From contig JANATG010000004.1 of NCBI GenBank assembly GCA_029449235.1, forward strand, positions 1,798,001 to 1,862,000: 64,000 nt of DNA, read 5' to 3'. Under the pieces are notes generated by a model, which saw nothing but the letters and a program-made list of their open reading frames with translations, made no database searches and was not told where the DNA came from. The stretch is from Linnemannia schmuckeri (lineage: Eukaryota; Mortierellomycota; Mortierellomycetes; Mortierellales; Mortierellaceae). How positions within the stretch are numbered: the stretch's first letter is position 1; every line of letters begins with the position of its first letter. The position numbers and the translations under genes are program-made. Positions 1 through 10,800 of the stretch are shown here, in pieces.

Positions 1-2168
1 GTGCAGGCAGCACCCTTGACCCAGACCGATCCAGAGCCAGGGGTATCGCCCTGAGTCCACCACTGGGCAGTGTAAATGAAACCTCCATAGGTGACCTTGG
101 CTCCACTGTTGTAGGCAGTAGAAGACGACCAGGCGGCAGTACCTCCGCACGAGCCGGGAGTGGGGGTCTGGGTGGGACCAGTACCGGAGCAAGCACCGTT
201 GTCAACCCAAGGAGCTCCAGCTGAAGGGACGTTACCCTGAGTCCACCACTGGGCGGTGTATTGACGACCGTTGTACGAGACCTTGGCGCCGCCAGAGTAG
301 GCAGTCGAGGCAGACCAGGCAGGGAGAGTGCACTGTCCTCCACCAGGGGTGGTGGTGGTGGGCGAGGTGGTGGGCGAGACGGTGGGGGAGACGGTGACGG
401 TGACAGTAGGGTTGACAGTGGTCGATCCTCCACCGGGTTGGGGGATGGATCCAGCGCAGCGGGGGGTGTTGGCACCAAGAGCGGCCTTGCAGATCTGCTG
501 GGCAACGGAGCTAACCTCAACGTTGTTGGGCTGCTTGCCAATACCCTTGTACAACTCCCAGAAGAAACCACCCTTAGCACCCTGGACGGCAAGGATCGCG
601 GAGAGCTCGGACTGGATCAAAGGCAACTGATGGGCGGCATCGTGGTTGTAGTCGGGGTAGGCAGGGGTTCCGATCTCGTAACCGACGTGGGCGAGCATGT
701 TGTTGTCGGCGTAAGACTTCATGTAGTAGTTGACCTGTTGGCTGAGGGAGCAGGTGTTGGCGTCGGGGCACTCGGAGTACTGCTGGTTGTTGGAAAGATC
801 GTAGGTCATGACATTGACTCCTCCGGTGGTCGCAACAAAGCTGTAAAGATCGGGGTACCACTTGTTCATGTTGTACCAGATGTTCTTGAGGTTTCCGCCC
901 CACCAGTTGGTCGAGAGACCTCCGGCGGCCGAGGCAGCAGTGGCGAGAAGCATGTTGGGGGCGATCGCCTGAATGCTGAGGCGGACGTCTTGCATGATAG
1001 CGGCATACTTGTATGTGGTCTGGTGGTTGGTCCAGGGTCTAGGAGAGTTGTTCGAAGTTAGGAAGGAAGTATAAAAAGTAAGCGATGGATGATCTTTTCA
1101 AAATGTGGCCTTATTTTTCCCTGCACAGAGAAAAAGCGCGTGGATAAAAAAAAAATGCTAATTCGCGTCGATTTTGAACCATAGAACCATTCAAACAAGG
1201 CAAACCATGGCTCAAAAAACGCAGATTTCCTATGTAGCTTACCCAGCAGCAGGGCCGTTTTTGTAGTAGTCAGCATGCCACATCTCTTCGTAGTCGACAT
1301 CAACACCGGTCAAACCGAGGTCCTTTCCGAGGTAGACAAGATCCTGGTAAGGGTCACGGTTGACCTTGGCATAATATCCATCACCAGGGACCAAGTTAGT
1401 CTGCTGGTTCTTGGGATCCTTCCACATTGTACCGGGGACCATCTCGGGGTGGAAAACGGGTGCGTCACCCTTAGCGCCGGCCTTGACATAGTTCACGGCG
1501 GCCTGCCAGACGGACGAGTTGGTGGGCTCGGGGAAGATGTCGAAATCTGCGAGGACAGTGCCCTCGGATTTGGGCTCGCAGGTGTAGCACCACATGTTGG
1601 CCTCTGTGCAGGATGCGAGCGAGCCGCCGTTCTCGATGATCTTGTAGTAGTTAGGGGTCGAGGTTCCGTAACCTCCAACAGAGTAGTACGTGTAGACGTA
1701 CTATGTATAATTGAAATTAAACGTGAAGAAGTCAGTGCGCGTGTCGTGAATAATTTTGAAAGTCGGCGGTAAACGAATGGATACAAACAAGAAAAAGATA
1801 CTTACAGGGAAGCAACCATAGTTCCATCCTCCCATGGACAAGAAGACCTCAACACCACCAGCCTGAAGCTTCGCAACCTGAGCCTTGAGGTCCGCAAACC
1901 CATAATCGCCCGAGGTACCATAGGCCAAACCGACGCGTTCAAGGGTGTTGGAGCCAGGAACATAGACCATTCCGGGACGAGCAAATGACAAAAAGATACG
2001 GTTAATTGGGATGTTGGCGGCATTATCGGCCAGGGCCTTGAGCTTGGCAGGACCGTTGGTTGGGTTCAGGAGAAGGTATCCGGCAACGACGGGGTTGTTG
2101 ACAGCCTCGGATGAGACTGCGAACACGATGGCGGAGGCCACCGAGAGCAGGGCAGTTGACAAACGCAT
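1..2168 (-). CDS. GH18 chitinase with tandem CBM5/12 domains, 3' end beyond window
   Basis: Secreted endo-acting chitinase, expected to hydrolyse beta-1,4-GlcNAc polymers in cell walls. Exons on the minus strand: 2168-1806, 1700-1243 and 1038 to the window edge; the GT-AG borders keep phase. The ATG at 2168 opens a signal peptide (MRLSTALLSVASAIVFAVSS). A GH18 barrel follows, with the SxGG-type motif in FLSMGGWNYG and the catalytic block GVDVDYEEMW, whose last Glu is the presumed proton donor. The first Asp of the DxxDxDxE signature is Thr here. After the barrel comes a Thr/Pro/Val-rich linker (about 350-430 on the plus strand), then two similar chitin-binding modules with AW...YTAQWWTQG signatures, near 190-330 and 1-165. 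The C-terminus lies outside the window. The family call is firm; the exact number of binding modules is unknown. Confidence 0.93.
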
Positions 2169-2304
2169 TGTAACGGAGTGGTTGGGCTTTTTTTTAGAGA
2201 GAACGTTGAGGGAGAAAGGGGAGGAGGAGCTGGTGTGGAGAGAAGGTGAGGCGAGTGTGAGCTGAAGAGAAAAAAAAAAGAAAAAAACGGTTTCCCTGAC
2301 TCTG

Positions 2305-2312
2305 TTTATATA
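2305..2312 (-). promoter_or_regulatory. TATA box of the chitinase gene
   Basis: Read on the minus strand this is TATATAAA, about 137 bp upstream of the chitinase ATG at 2168. The stretch between it and the ATG is purine-rich on the plus strand (C/T-rich in the sense strand), as is common for fungal leaders. Confidence 0.6.
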
Positions 2313-5049
2313 CCCGCCTCACTGGCGGTTATAAACGCGCGCCCAGTTCGGTTTACTCCAATGAGTAAAAAGGAATCAAGGAGTATTGAGCACGCCCCCT
2401 GAACTCTGCCTGCCAGCCTGGCCCATCGCCACCATCCGCCCATTCATCAACATCCACACACCCCCATAAGATCGCTCCGTGATAAGATTCGAGCTCGGAC
2501 TATCCGTTGCGTCGACACCCACGGATAAGATGACTAAGGAGGTCGATGGCTGATGTTGTTGTTGGATGCAGATATACATAGGTACATTCACTGACAGTTG
2601 GTAAACTAAAAGGCGACGGGGTGAGAGAAAGGTAATCGATTGTTCGTGTTTACTTGTTTGTTTGTGTCCGTTGTCGATAGCGCTGACAATGTTGTGCCTC
2701 CATGGGTTTGGTGTCAAGCATCTTAGTCGTTGTTCAACGATAAGGATACTGTAACTATTTTTTTTGTTACCTGTTCACATCAAAGCAATCAACCGATGGT
2801 GCCTAGTCAACAAATTGAGCCAAACTAGCGAAAATAAAAAGAATAAGGATACTGAATGGGTAAATCCTCGGCTACTCTCTGTTCCCCATTGAAGCGCTCT
2901 CCTTTTGTTTTTTTGACCGGTGGTGTAAAATGCAATGTAAACAAATGGCTACCCTTGACAGCTCTTTTTGATTTTTTTTGACAAGTGTGTGAAAAGGGTC
3001 CAAGATGAGCTGATTATGCGAGATTGTGCTTTGGTCCTTGGATTTTCGACCTACCTCCCTTGCCGAAGGCTGTAAACATTCCGTTCTCGACCTTCAGCGA
3101 AGGAAGGATGGTGGTAGTTTATCAGTAACGGTGGGCAGAATCGATTTGTTTTGTTGAAGACGAGTCAAAGAAGTAGCATTATCAATGGCTAAGCACGTTG
3201 ATGTTTGAAGAGCAGCAATGGTAAGCGACACACCTTAATTTGACATTTTCTGACATGGTTCAAAAAAAAAAAATGTCGCCAGCACACGACATAGGCGAAA
3301 AGATGTCACTTTGGTATGCACAACTATCAATAGGAAAAGCTTTAACCCATGAGAAATAAATTGAAAGGACTAGAAGGCAAGAATAATATTGAGTTAGGTT
3401 TACTCCCCCAACTCGATCGTTTTTGTAATGGGCCAAAAGTCGGCGCCTCTATTTTTTGCCCAGTTGCCTTTTTTTTTTTGTTTTAGTTTAGTCGGCATCC
3501 ATTTGTTTACTCTCTCCTTTGTTCCATATTTCCTTTTTGCATACGACTGAAAGGAAAGAGAAGAAAGGCTAGGGAGAGCAAAAAGTTGGAACCATGCGAG
3601 GAAGATTGATGAGGCTCACGGTGGGCAAAAAAAAATTCAGCACGCGTACTAGTCCAACTCTCCAGCCAATGAGAAGATGCCTTCTCCTGTTTGTGTGCTC
3701 TCATGAACACAGATTACGATCTCGCTCGGATAGCACGGATGCAAAAATCAAGGCATGAGGAAGGAAAGGGAAATAGCGAGCAAGCCATCACTCGCTTTAA
3801 TAACTTGGCAACCATGTCCAAATTTGTATTTTGGGTTAGGGAGTGAGTTGCCAAGAGGATCAAAGGCTGGACCAAGAGAGTCGATGAATGGATGATAATA
3901 GATGGCATTCAGGCACATCCTACATCCCAATGACCTTTATTTCGAACCAAAGGGCTAGTTAAAGTTCATTTCGGGCCTGCATAAATCAGGGCGCAACAAC
4001 ATAAATTCAATATCCACATCCATAGCAAGGTAACGAGAGCCAGGGTAGGAGAGGTCAGCGCGCAAACCTTGTTTATCTCTGTCACCGTGGTCTCTCTTTT
4101 GCTTTTACCCATTTCACATCACACACGGATGCAAAAACAAGAGAGCGGGATGAGAGAGGGAAACAGAGAAGGAGGAAGGATAAACACGTCTTGGTTGATG
4201 TCCCTAGGCGGAAGGGGACTTCACCGTTATCCGAAAGAATCCATTGGGTGAGCGTGTTTGTTGACGCCTCAGTAACCATGTCCCAACGAAAATACGAAAA
4301 AATTGAAACAGGTTCATTGTTTATTCATGCGCTCGGCTGACGAGCGATGAGAACGATTGTGCGACGATGGAAATTATCACTCCTCCTGTCTACCTCTTCT
4401 CTTACCTTCACTCCGGACCATCCAATATTGTCAATACACACAATGTGCAAAAAAATAAAAAAAAATCAGGCACACAAAAAATGATGCCTCTGTAAGGAAG
4501 CCATCTGCAGGGTCTGACTTTCGCAGGAGAATATAGACAGGCAGGTCAATGATGGCAGATGATGTGCATGGGACATACTTTTCATCTGTTATAGCCATCC
4601 ATTTGAATTCGAATGTCATTGAGTAACCCCCCTGGACTTTACCTTAACCATCTCTGAATAGTCCAGGTCAAGCCCAGTCCAGTCCGGGTGCATTTTCATT
4701 GACGAGGTACTCAGTCGCTCTTGCCATTTCATGACTTCCATTGGCCGTAACGCGAAAGATAGATGATAGGCGAAATTAAGGTTCCGCTGGGGCAATTCTT
4801 CACATTTTTTGTCGTTTTCAAAGTTTTTTTTTTTTTTTTTTTTTCACTAGTAGCTAATTTTTTTTGTGGTTGTGCTAGACTGTGTATGCGTGCAATTGTG
4901 TGGCAGAAAGTATGAAGGTACGCGAGAGGTTGTATGCTAGTGGAGTTTGTACAAAAGATGAGTGGATGTGCTAGTAGCCATTGTGTAAGCAGGTGGTTGG
5001 TGTGTGTGCAGTATCAGAAAGAGATCGAGTGAGAGCAGGTCCAACTGGC
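2313..5049. other. Gene-free interval between chitinase promoter and XPA-like gene
   Basis: About 2.7 kb. The open frames here are all short, have low-complexity or random-looking translations, and show no splice-joined continuation. The interval holds the chitinase promoter and the 3' flank of the XPA-like gene, plus a run of 21 T at 4824-4844. No tRNA, repeat family or recognisable coding domain was seen. Confidence 0.6.
4824..4844. repeat. Poly(T) run, 21 nt
   Basis: An uninterrupted T run about 200 bp downstream of the stop of the XPA-like gene. It is one of several long A/T homopolymers in the window. Confidence 0.9.
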
Positions 5050-7332
5050 TTAGAAGAGGCGGGACTCGACCAGCTCCTTAGCCTTCTTCAAGACCTGAGA
5101 ATCCCAGTCAGAGCCAACATCATGCTCCATAAGCGTCGATAACTTGGGTTCCTCACCCTCCTTGTCATCCCCACTACCCTCATCGTCGTAGTCGATCCTA
5201 CGTCTCTTGCGGCGGGAGAGCTCAGAACCTCCTCGTCCACAGTCAGAACCCTGGTCGGCACCATCGACGATCTCCCGGATCTGACCCTTGGACTTGACAA
5301 CCTTGTCCAACCACCCCTCGCGTCGGAGCTCATGTTTCTTTTTCTCCAGGACTCGGTAGACCTTCTCGGCAGCGAAATTTATCATCTTTTGGCCCATGTC
5401 GATCTTATCCAACATCTCCCAAATCGCTTTGGGGGGTCGTTCGGGAGTCTTGGGGTCGAGCTTGTAGCTTCGGTATTTGCCTTGCTCCAGTCTGTGGGCC
5501 AACCAGTCGTCCAGGGCCACCATCTTGTGTTGGTCGTCTTCTTCCTCTTCTTCTTCCGACATCACTTCGTCCTTAATCGGTTGAGCAGCAAGACCTCCAG
5601 TGTTGGCGCTCATCAGAGTCTCCCCCTCAGGGCGAGTCTCGCGACGGCGGCTGATGCGGGGACGACGCTTGATCTGCTGGAGATGAGCCTTGTCAAGACT
5701 AGGGTCGTACGAGGTACAACGATGAAACCAGTCCACAATCTCAAGCTCCTTGACAATCTCCAACGGGTCACCAAGCCCGGTCTCGATGTAAATGCTACAA
5801 ATCGCGGCGTGCTCAGGCAGGTGAAGGCCCTTGTCGTGCAACATGGATCGCAAGAGGTTCCGACGATGCTTGACCACATCATCATGAGGTTCGGGAACCT
5901 TGCGACCGGCGTACTCGGAATCAGACCGGTTGGCAGCTATGCCGATATCGCCGCCGTGGACTTGACGCGCCAGACGGAGGACGTGCTGTTCCTCGAAAAG
6001 GTACATAGGGGAGTTGGATCCAAAGTAAGGGTTACGACCAATCTCGTAGGGGAGCGACATGAGGTCTGAGTTGCTGAGGAGGTAGGTCTTCATGGCGTCA
6101 CCCTTGGTCATCCGAGGCGTCACCGTGTAGTCACCAGCCTTGTACGGAGCCACGTCATCGGGGACTGGCTCTGGGTGATCGATGTAGTACTCAACGCGGC
6201 AGTCACGGCACATCCGGGTCATCTTGGGAGAAGAGTCCTTCGAGTCATCATCACCATCACCATCGACAATCACTGGGAGAGCACGGAAGGATCCAGCAGG
6301 ACGCGTCATCTTGTAGCACTGCTCACAGATCATCTCCGCGTTCTCGTGCGCGAGCTTGAAGTAGTCGGGCTTCTCGCGACCCTGGGCCTCCAGTTGGTTC
6401 GCAGGCAAGGCCAGTCCAGCCTTCTCACAGATTTCTTGCCAAACAGGGAGGCGGCAGAGACGAGACCATGCCTCCTTCTTGGCGGACCCAGCTCCCTCCA
6501 GCTCCGAGGAGTAGATCTTGCCCCAGAACTTAAAGCCCTGGTCATAGTCAGGCTGGCTGTCCTCGCTCTTCTTGTGATAAGGAGTAGGGATAGAAGGCTC
6601 ACGGGACGAGGTAGCAGTTTTGTTGTTGCCAATGAGATCCGAATCCTCGGGGCCTTCAACCTTGAATTTGGCTCGAGTCATCGCAGTATCCGAGGCGACG
6701 TATCCGACCTTGGCACTGGCTCCGGTGTGACCAGCGCGGCTGCGCTTGTCGTGCATAGACTCTACTCTCTCACCTCCCTCGTCGTCACGGTTGTCGCTGT
6801 TACTGTTCTTGGTAGACGAAGCCTTGTTGCTCGATGTAGTGGAGGCGACATCCCCACCAGTACCAGTACCACGACGACGGCCACCACCAGGCTGCACCTC
6901 TCGCTCTTCACTCTCCTTGCGGTTGTTGTTGTTCTTGGCCATCAAAGACTTGGCGGAAGGCCTAGCAGAGGCTGTAAAGCCGACATCGCCTCCGATCCCA
7001 GAATCATGGCGCCGACCACCACCAGTACCAGTTTGGACCTCGCGTTCGTCAGCTTTAGCCATCTCGGCTACTTTTTCTTCCTGCTCAGCAGTACTCAAAT
7101 CGTCGTCTTCCTCGTTGTACTCAAGCTTCTTCTCCTCCTCGTCAAGATCGTCTTGCTCAGGGTCGGGACGGTACTCTTCGTCAACGAGAGCAAGTTCGTT
7201 GTCCTCGTCGTCTTCGACAATGATAAACTTGTTCAGGACTTCCTTGTCCTCGTCTTGAACCGTCGTCTTTCGGCTCTGATGCTGCTTGCGAGGGTGGATG
7301 TTGTTGTTGCGTTGTTGGTCTTGTACGATCAT
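5050..7332 (-). CDS. Acidic protein with XPA/Rad14-like zinc finger and DNA-binding core
   Basis: Single-exon gene, 760 aa if translation starts at ATG 7332 (MIVQDQQRNN). The frame stays open upstream to 7680, but that part is T/C-rich and looks like leader, so the internal ATG is preferred. Residues 1-260 are highly charged and low in complexity, with acidic runs. Near residues 336-378 two CxxC pairs (CEQC and CRDC) form a C4 zinc-finger candidate; 35 residues separate the pairs, longer than in XPA. A segment resembling the XPA C-terminal half follows (MTKGDAMKTYLLSNSDL... then RNPYFG... and a helix with HVLRLARQVHGG). XPA scaffolds nucleotide excision repair at damaged DNA. The acidic and basic C-terminal tail (RRKRRR) suggests nuclear location. 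The XPA-like assignment comes from motif recognition; function as the true Rad14 orthologue is not shown, since this protein is much longer than XPA (about 270-370 aa). Confidence 0.6.
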   Translation of the reverse strand: MIVQDQQRNNNIHPRKQHQSRKTTVQDEDKEVLNKFIIVEDDEDNELALVDEEYRPDPEQDDLDEEEKKLEYNEEDDDLSTAEQEEKVAEMAKADEREVQTGTGGGRRHDSGIGGDVGFTASARPSAKSLMAKNNNNRKESEEREVQPGGGRRRGTGTGGDVASTTSSNKASSTKNSNSDNRDDEGGERVESMHDKRSRAGHTGASAKVGYVASDTAMTRAKFKVEGPEDSDLIGNNKTATSSREPSIPTPYHKKSEDSQPDYDQGFKFWGKIYSSELEGAGSAKKEAWSRLCRLPVWQEICEKAGLALPANQLEAQGREKPDYFKLAHENAEMICEQCYKMTRPAGSFRALPVIVDGDGDDDSKDSSPKMTRMCRDCRVEYYIDHPEPVPDDVAPYKAGDYTVTPRMTKGDAMKTYLLSNSDLMSLPYEIGRNPYFGSNSPMYLFEEQHVLRLARQVHGGDIGIAANRSDSEYAGRKVPEPHDDVVKHRRNLLRSMLHDKGLHLPEHAAICSIYIETGLGDPLEIVKELEIVDWFHRCTSYDPSLDKAHLQQIKRRPRISRRRETRPEGETLMSANTGGLAAQPIKDEVMSEEEEEEDDQHKMVALDDWLAHRLEQGKYRSYKLDPKTPERPPKAIWEMLDKIDMGQKMINFAAEKVYRVLEKKKHELRREGWLDKVVKSKGQIREIVDGADQGSDCGRGGSELSRRKRRRIDYDDEGSGDDKEGEEPKLSTLMEHDVGSDWDSQVLKKAKELVESRLF

Positions 7333-7804
7333 GGGGCGAAGGGGGGTTTTTTTTTGTGTAAGAAAATGTTCAGTCCTCTGAGCAAAGACTGAAAAAACTG
7401 AAAGGAGTGGAATAATAATTTTGTGTGCGAAGATATGTGAGCAGTAGATTTGTTGTATGTGTGTTGGATATGGAGTGTTGGGAGAGTTGAAAGGTGAGGA
7501 AGAAAAGAAACAAAGGGTGAGGAAGAACAGAAACAAAGGGAAGAGGAAAAAAGTAGCGAAAGAAGGAATATGAACTAAGCCAAAGTGAGTGCGATGGCAC
7601 ACAAACATCACTCTTTCGTTATTTTTACGCGTGTCCGACGCGTTCATTAGCGAAAAATGAAACATTTCCTCTTTGATCACTGACGTTTCTCACACTTTAT
7701 GACCATGGGAAAAAGTCAGCAAAATTCGGTGGTACGAAAGAAGGAAATAGCTGACGCGACGCGTAGTTCATTTTTTTTTTTTTTTTGCTTATTAGCTCTA
7801 GGCA
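7333..7804. other. Spacer between VPS8 and the XPA-like gene
   Basis: 472 bp between two minus-strand genes. It contains the C/T-rich (sense) leader and promoter of the XPA-like gene and the 3' flank of VPS8, with a T run near 7770-7787. No separate gene is supported. Confidence 0.6.
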
Positions 7805-10800
7805 TTAGTAATGTGCTCTTCCTTTGCCCTTGTCGTTCTTCATACTCGGACTTGTTGCTGCCTCGTACTCGTTGCTATTCTGGTACTGCCCTCCAGGATT
7901 AGGTGACTCGTATCCATCTGTATCTTGTCCGTTCACTGGTGTTTGCGACCGGTCATTGGCAGGCGTCGTCATATCCTTTGGTGGTAGCGGTGGTGGAGGG
8001 GTCACCACCATCGTCATCCTCGAAGGCTGAGTGCTTGCCCGTGGTGTCGGCGATTCTATGGTCGTCCATCCTCCTTTGAAAGACTTGGAGGATCGCTGGT
8101 TAGGGTGTTGGCGTTGTTGATGATGATGGCGACTCTCGCTCCGGGATGTAGGACGTGAGGAGGTCCTTGGCCGGGGCGCCTTGATCTGACCATTGCACAC
8201 AGCACAGTTGAGAACCCTGAGCGCAGGCGAAGGCGATTGTCCGGGAGGCTGCAAAAGTTGATTGTGGAGAGCGGGACCGTTGGATGGCAAAACAGGGGCC
8301 GAAGCGGATTCCATCTCTAGACATTGGCGATGGTATCCGTGTCCGCAGCGGAAGAGCAATAGGTCCTTGTCCATTGTGCTCTTCTCTTTATCAGCAGTGG
8401 TGAGACCGTTGGCTTCCGTAGTAGTCGGTGGAGCTGGCGAAGGCGATTCAGAGTTGTTTGCAGAGTCAGAGGTGACGCTTGTCGATAAAGCCGCCTTGAT
8501 GGCACTGGCAGCGGCCCGCTGTTGTTGGACCCAGAGTTCCCGTACAATGTTGGGACCCCAGAACGCTCCACCACAGATCTCGCAGTTGCCCTTCCGTGGC
8601 CTCCATCCCTTTGATCGCGTTTTCGCAATCAGCTGGACGCCTAAGAACAAGTCCCGCTCAAACAGGTTGTTTGTCATCTCCAGCAGTTGTCCCTCGTACT
8701 TGAACGTGTCGAGCATACCTAGGAAAATGTCCTTGAAGTCCGAGAATCGGTTCAGCTCGCCTTCATCTGCAGACTCTGACTTCAAAAGCCGTCTCAACAA
8801 GGATGGGAGCGACACCTGCGGGGTAGAGGTCGAAAGAAGCAAAGTCGCCAGGATCGACTGCACAAAGCCCTTAAAGTTATTCGATAACTGGTCAATGACT
8901 TGGAACGAATGCTGACTCTCTGGTGTCGAGTTGGAAAAGAGCGCAGGTGGGGCGTTTTCGATCAAAAGGGCACTGGGTGTGGCTTTGGGAAGCGTCTCGT
9001 CATCCTGGCCGTCCTTTTCCATGCGGCTTGATGCAATCAACAGGGTCATCTTCCTCGAGGCAGCGACAAACACTTGCAACAATCTGAACCATAGCGTCTC
9101 AGTCTCACTCTCTGCTGTTGACTTTGACTGCGCGGGGGTTGTGGTGGTATGCGACAGAATCTTGACCTTCTGACTCCGCCGCTCGCAGAGTTGCTTGCCC
9201 ACATTCAACACACCCCGAAGGCGCACCAAGCTGGCACGCATATTGGACTGCTCCTCCATCGACCAGTATATATCCTGAACTTTGCCATCCTCCTTGGACT
9301 TGACCAGACCTGCCAGCATATTGATACGCTCCTGTACAATCTCCAACACCTTGCTCAAGGCACCTCCCACATTGCCGCTCCTCTCCATGATCCAGACAAC
9401 AGCGTCTACAACTCCGGCGTTCTCGCAAAGCTTCAACACCTTCTCTAGACGGTAGCTATTATCCTGATGTCTCTCCAGGTAGTCGTAAACACCAGACGGG
9501 TCGTATTGGCATAAGAGTTCGACGTACTGTTCATGGATCTCCGGATCCGTAATCGCCGAGGCACCAATGAGTCGTCCGCTGTCGTTTTCCATCTTGGAAT
9601 GGCTCCCCAAGGTGTAATCTCCGTCCATGGGCGGGGCACGGTCCGCAACAGGAATATTGGACGGTTCAAGCAATCCACGAAGGTACGCAAAGAGGCGTGG
9701 CTTGGATCCGTGAAGCGTCTCCAGGACAGAGCGATGCTCAGCATTCAGGTACCTGTGAACAAGAAGGGCCGCCTGCTCGCCATCAATGTCGACAATCTCG
9801 GCAATATGTTCCATCGCCGTCTTGACAATGTCGGTCCTCTGCTTCTCTGTGATGTTGATGCGTTGCGGTCTGGTAGGATCGAGCAGTTTACGGATCGCCT
9901 CGAACACGAGAGAACAGCGCTCGGGATCCTTGAGGAATGTCACCACCATAGGTCCATACTGCTTCTGAGATCGATACATCTTCTCCAGCACACGGTAGAA
10001 TCCTGCTTCGGTGTAGAGAGTCATCATGCCCGCTTCGTCCGCCGGTGAGTAGCATCGAAGCAAGGCCTGAACTGCCACCTGACGCTCCTCTCTTGTTGAT
10101 GAATCCGTGTCGCTTGAAAGTCGGGTGAGGATCCTGTGAAGAGTTGTGGGTGACAAGGCAAGAGCTTTTGGTGATTTGGCGTAGTTGCGTGCAATAAAGC
10201 TATAAAGGTGGGCCATGTCCTTGGCAGTGTACTCTTCCAGAGGGCGCATGTTGTCGCCATTTGTGTCCGAGATGGACGTATTCGAGAACGGCGTGCTGGG
10301 CGTGAGAACCTCCAGCAAGGTACTGATGATGAGCTGGCGACTCATCACTCGACCGGGGCCGTCCTGTCCATTCCTGGCGACTTGAGAAAAGTCACGATTC
10401 GTCGAAGCTAGGTAGCTGTCCTCGAAGGCAAGGTCCATGACTTTGAGGAATTCCTCACTGTCGTGCTTCAAAAACAGCTTCAGGTACGGGTAGGTCGGCT
10501 CTGCATCGTCTGCGTTGTCGACATCCCGAGTGAGGATGAGTTGGCCTCCTACAGGCGGCCACATCACGCACCGCCCTGAAAAGATAAACGAGTAGAGTGA
10601 AACCTTAGCCGCCACCGCCTCTGCAGCTTCCAGTTTTGTCCCGTCGATGTATGACTTGCCGAGCAGACTGTCGGCAAGATATCCGTACAGCTTTTGCACA
10701 ATTTCCTGATTTGAAAGCCGCTCCGGCTGTGCTGATTTTTCGTCCGAGATCGCTCTGGAAAGAGACGATTCTTCTGTGTAGGAACTTGGCTGGTCCCGAT

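Noticed and set aside
261..1061. Plus-strand open frame of 266 codons over the chitinase
   Set aside because: Antisense shadow of the chitinase exon 3; Gly/Val-rich with no domain.
3734..4140. 14-bp string (CACGGATGCAAAAA) present twice about 390 bp apart
   Set aside because: The similarity does not extend beyond 14 bp; not enough to call a repeat.
6175..7392. Plus-strand open frame of 405 codons over the XPA-like gene
   Set aside because: It is antisense to the acidic low-complexity region and is a Val/Leu-rich shadow without a recognisable domain.
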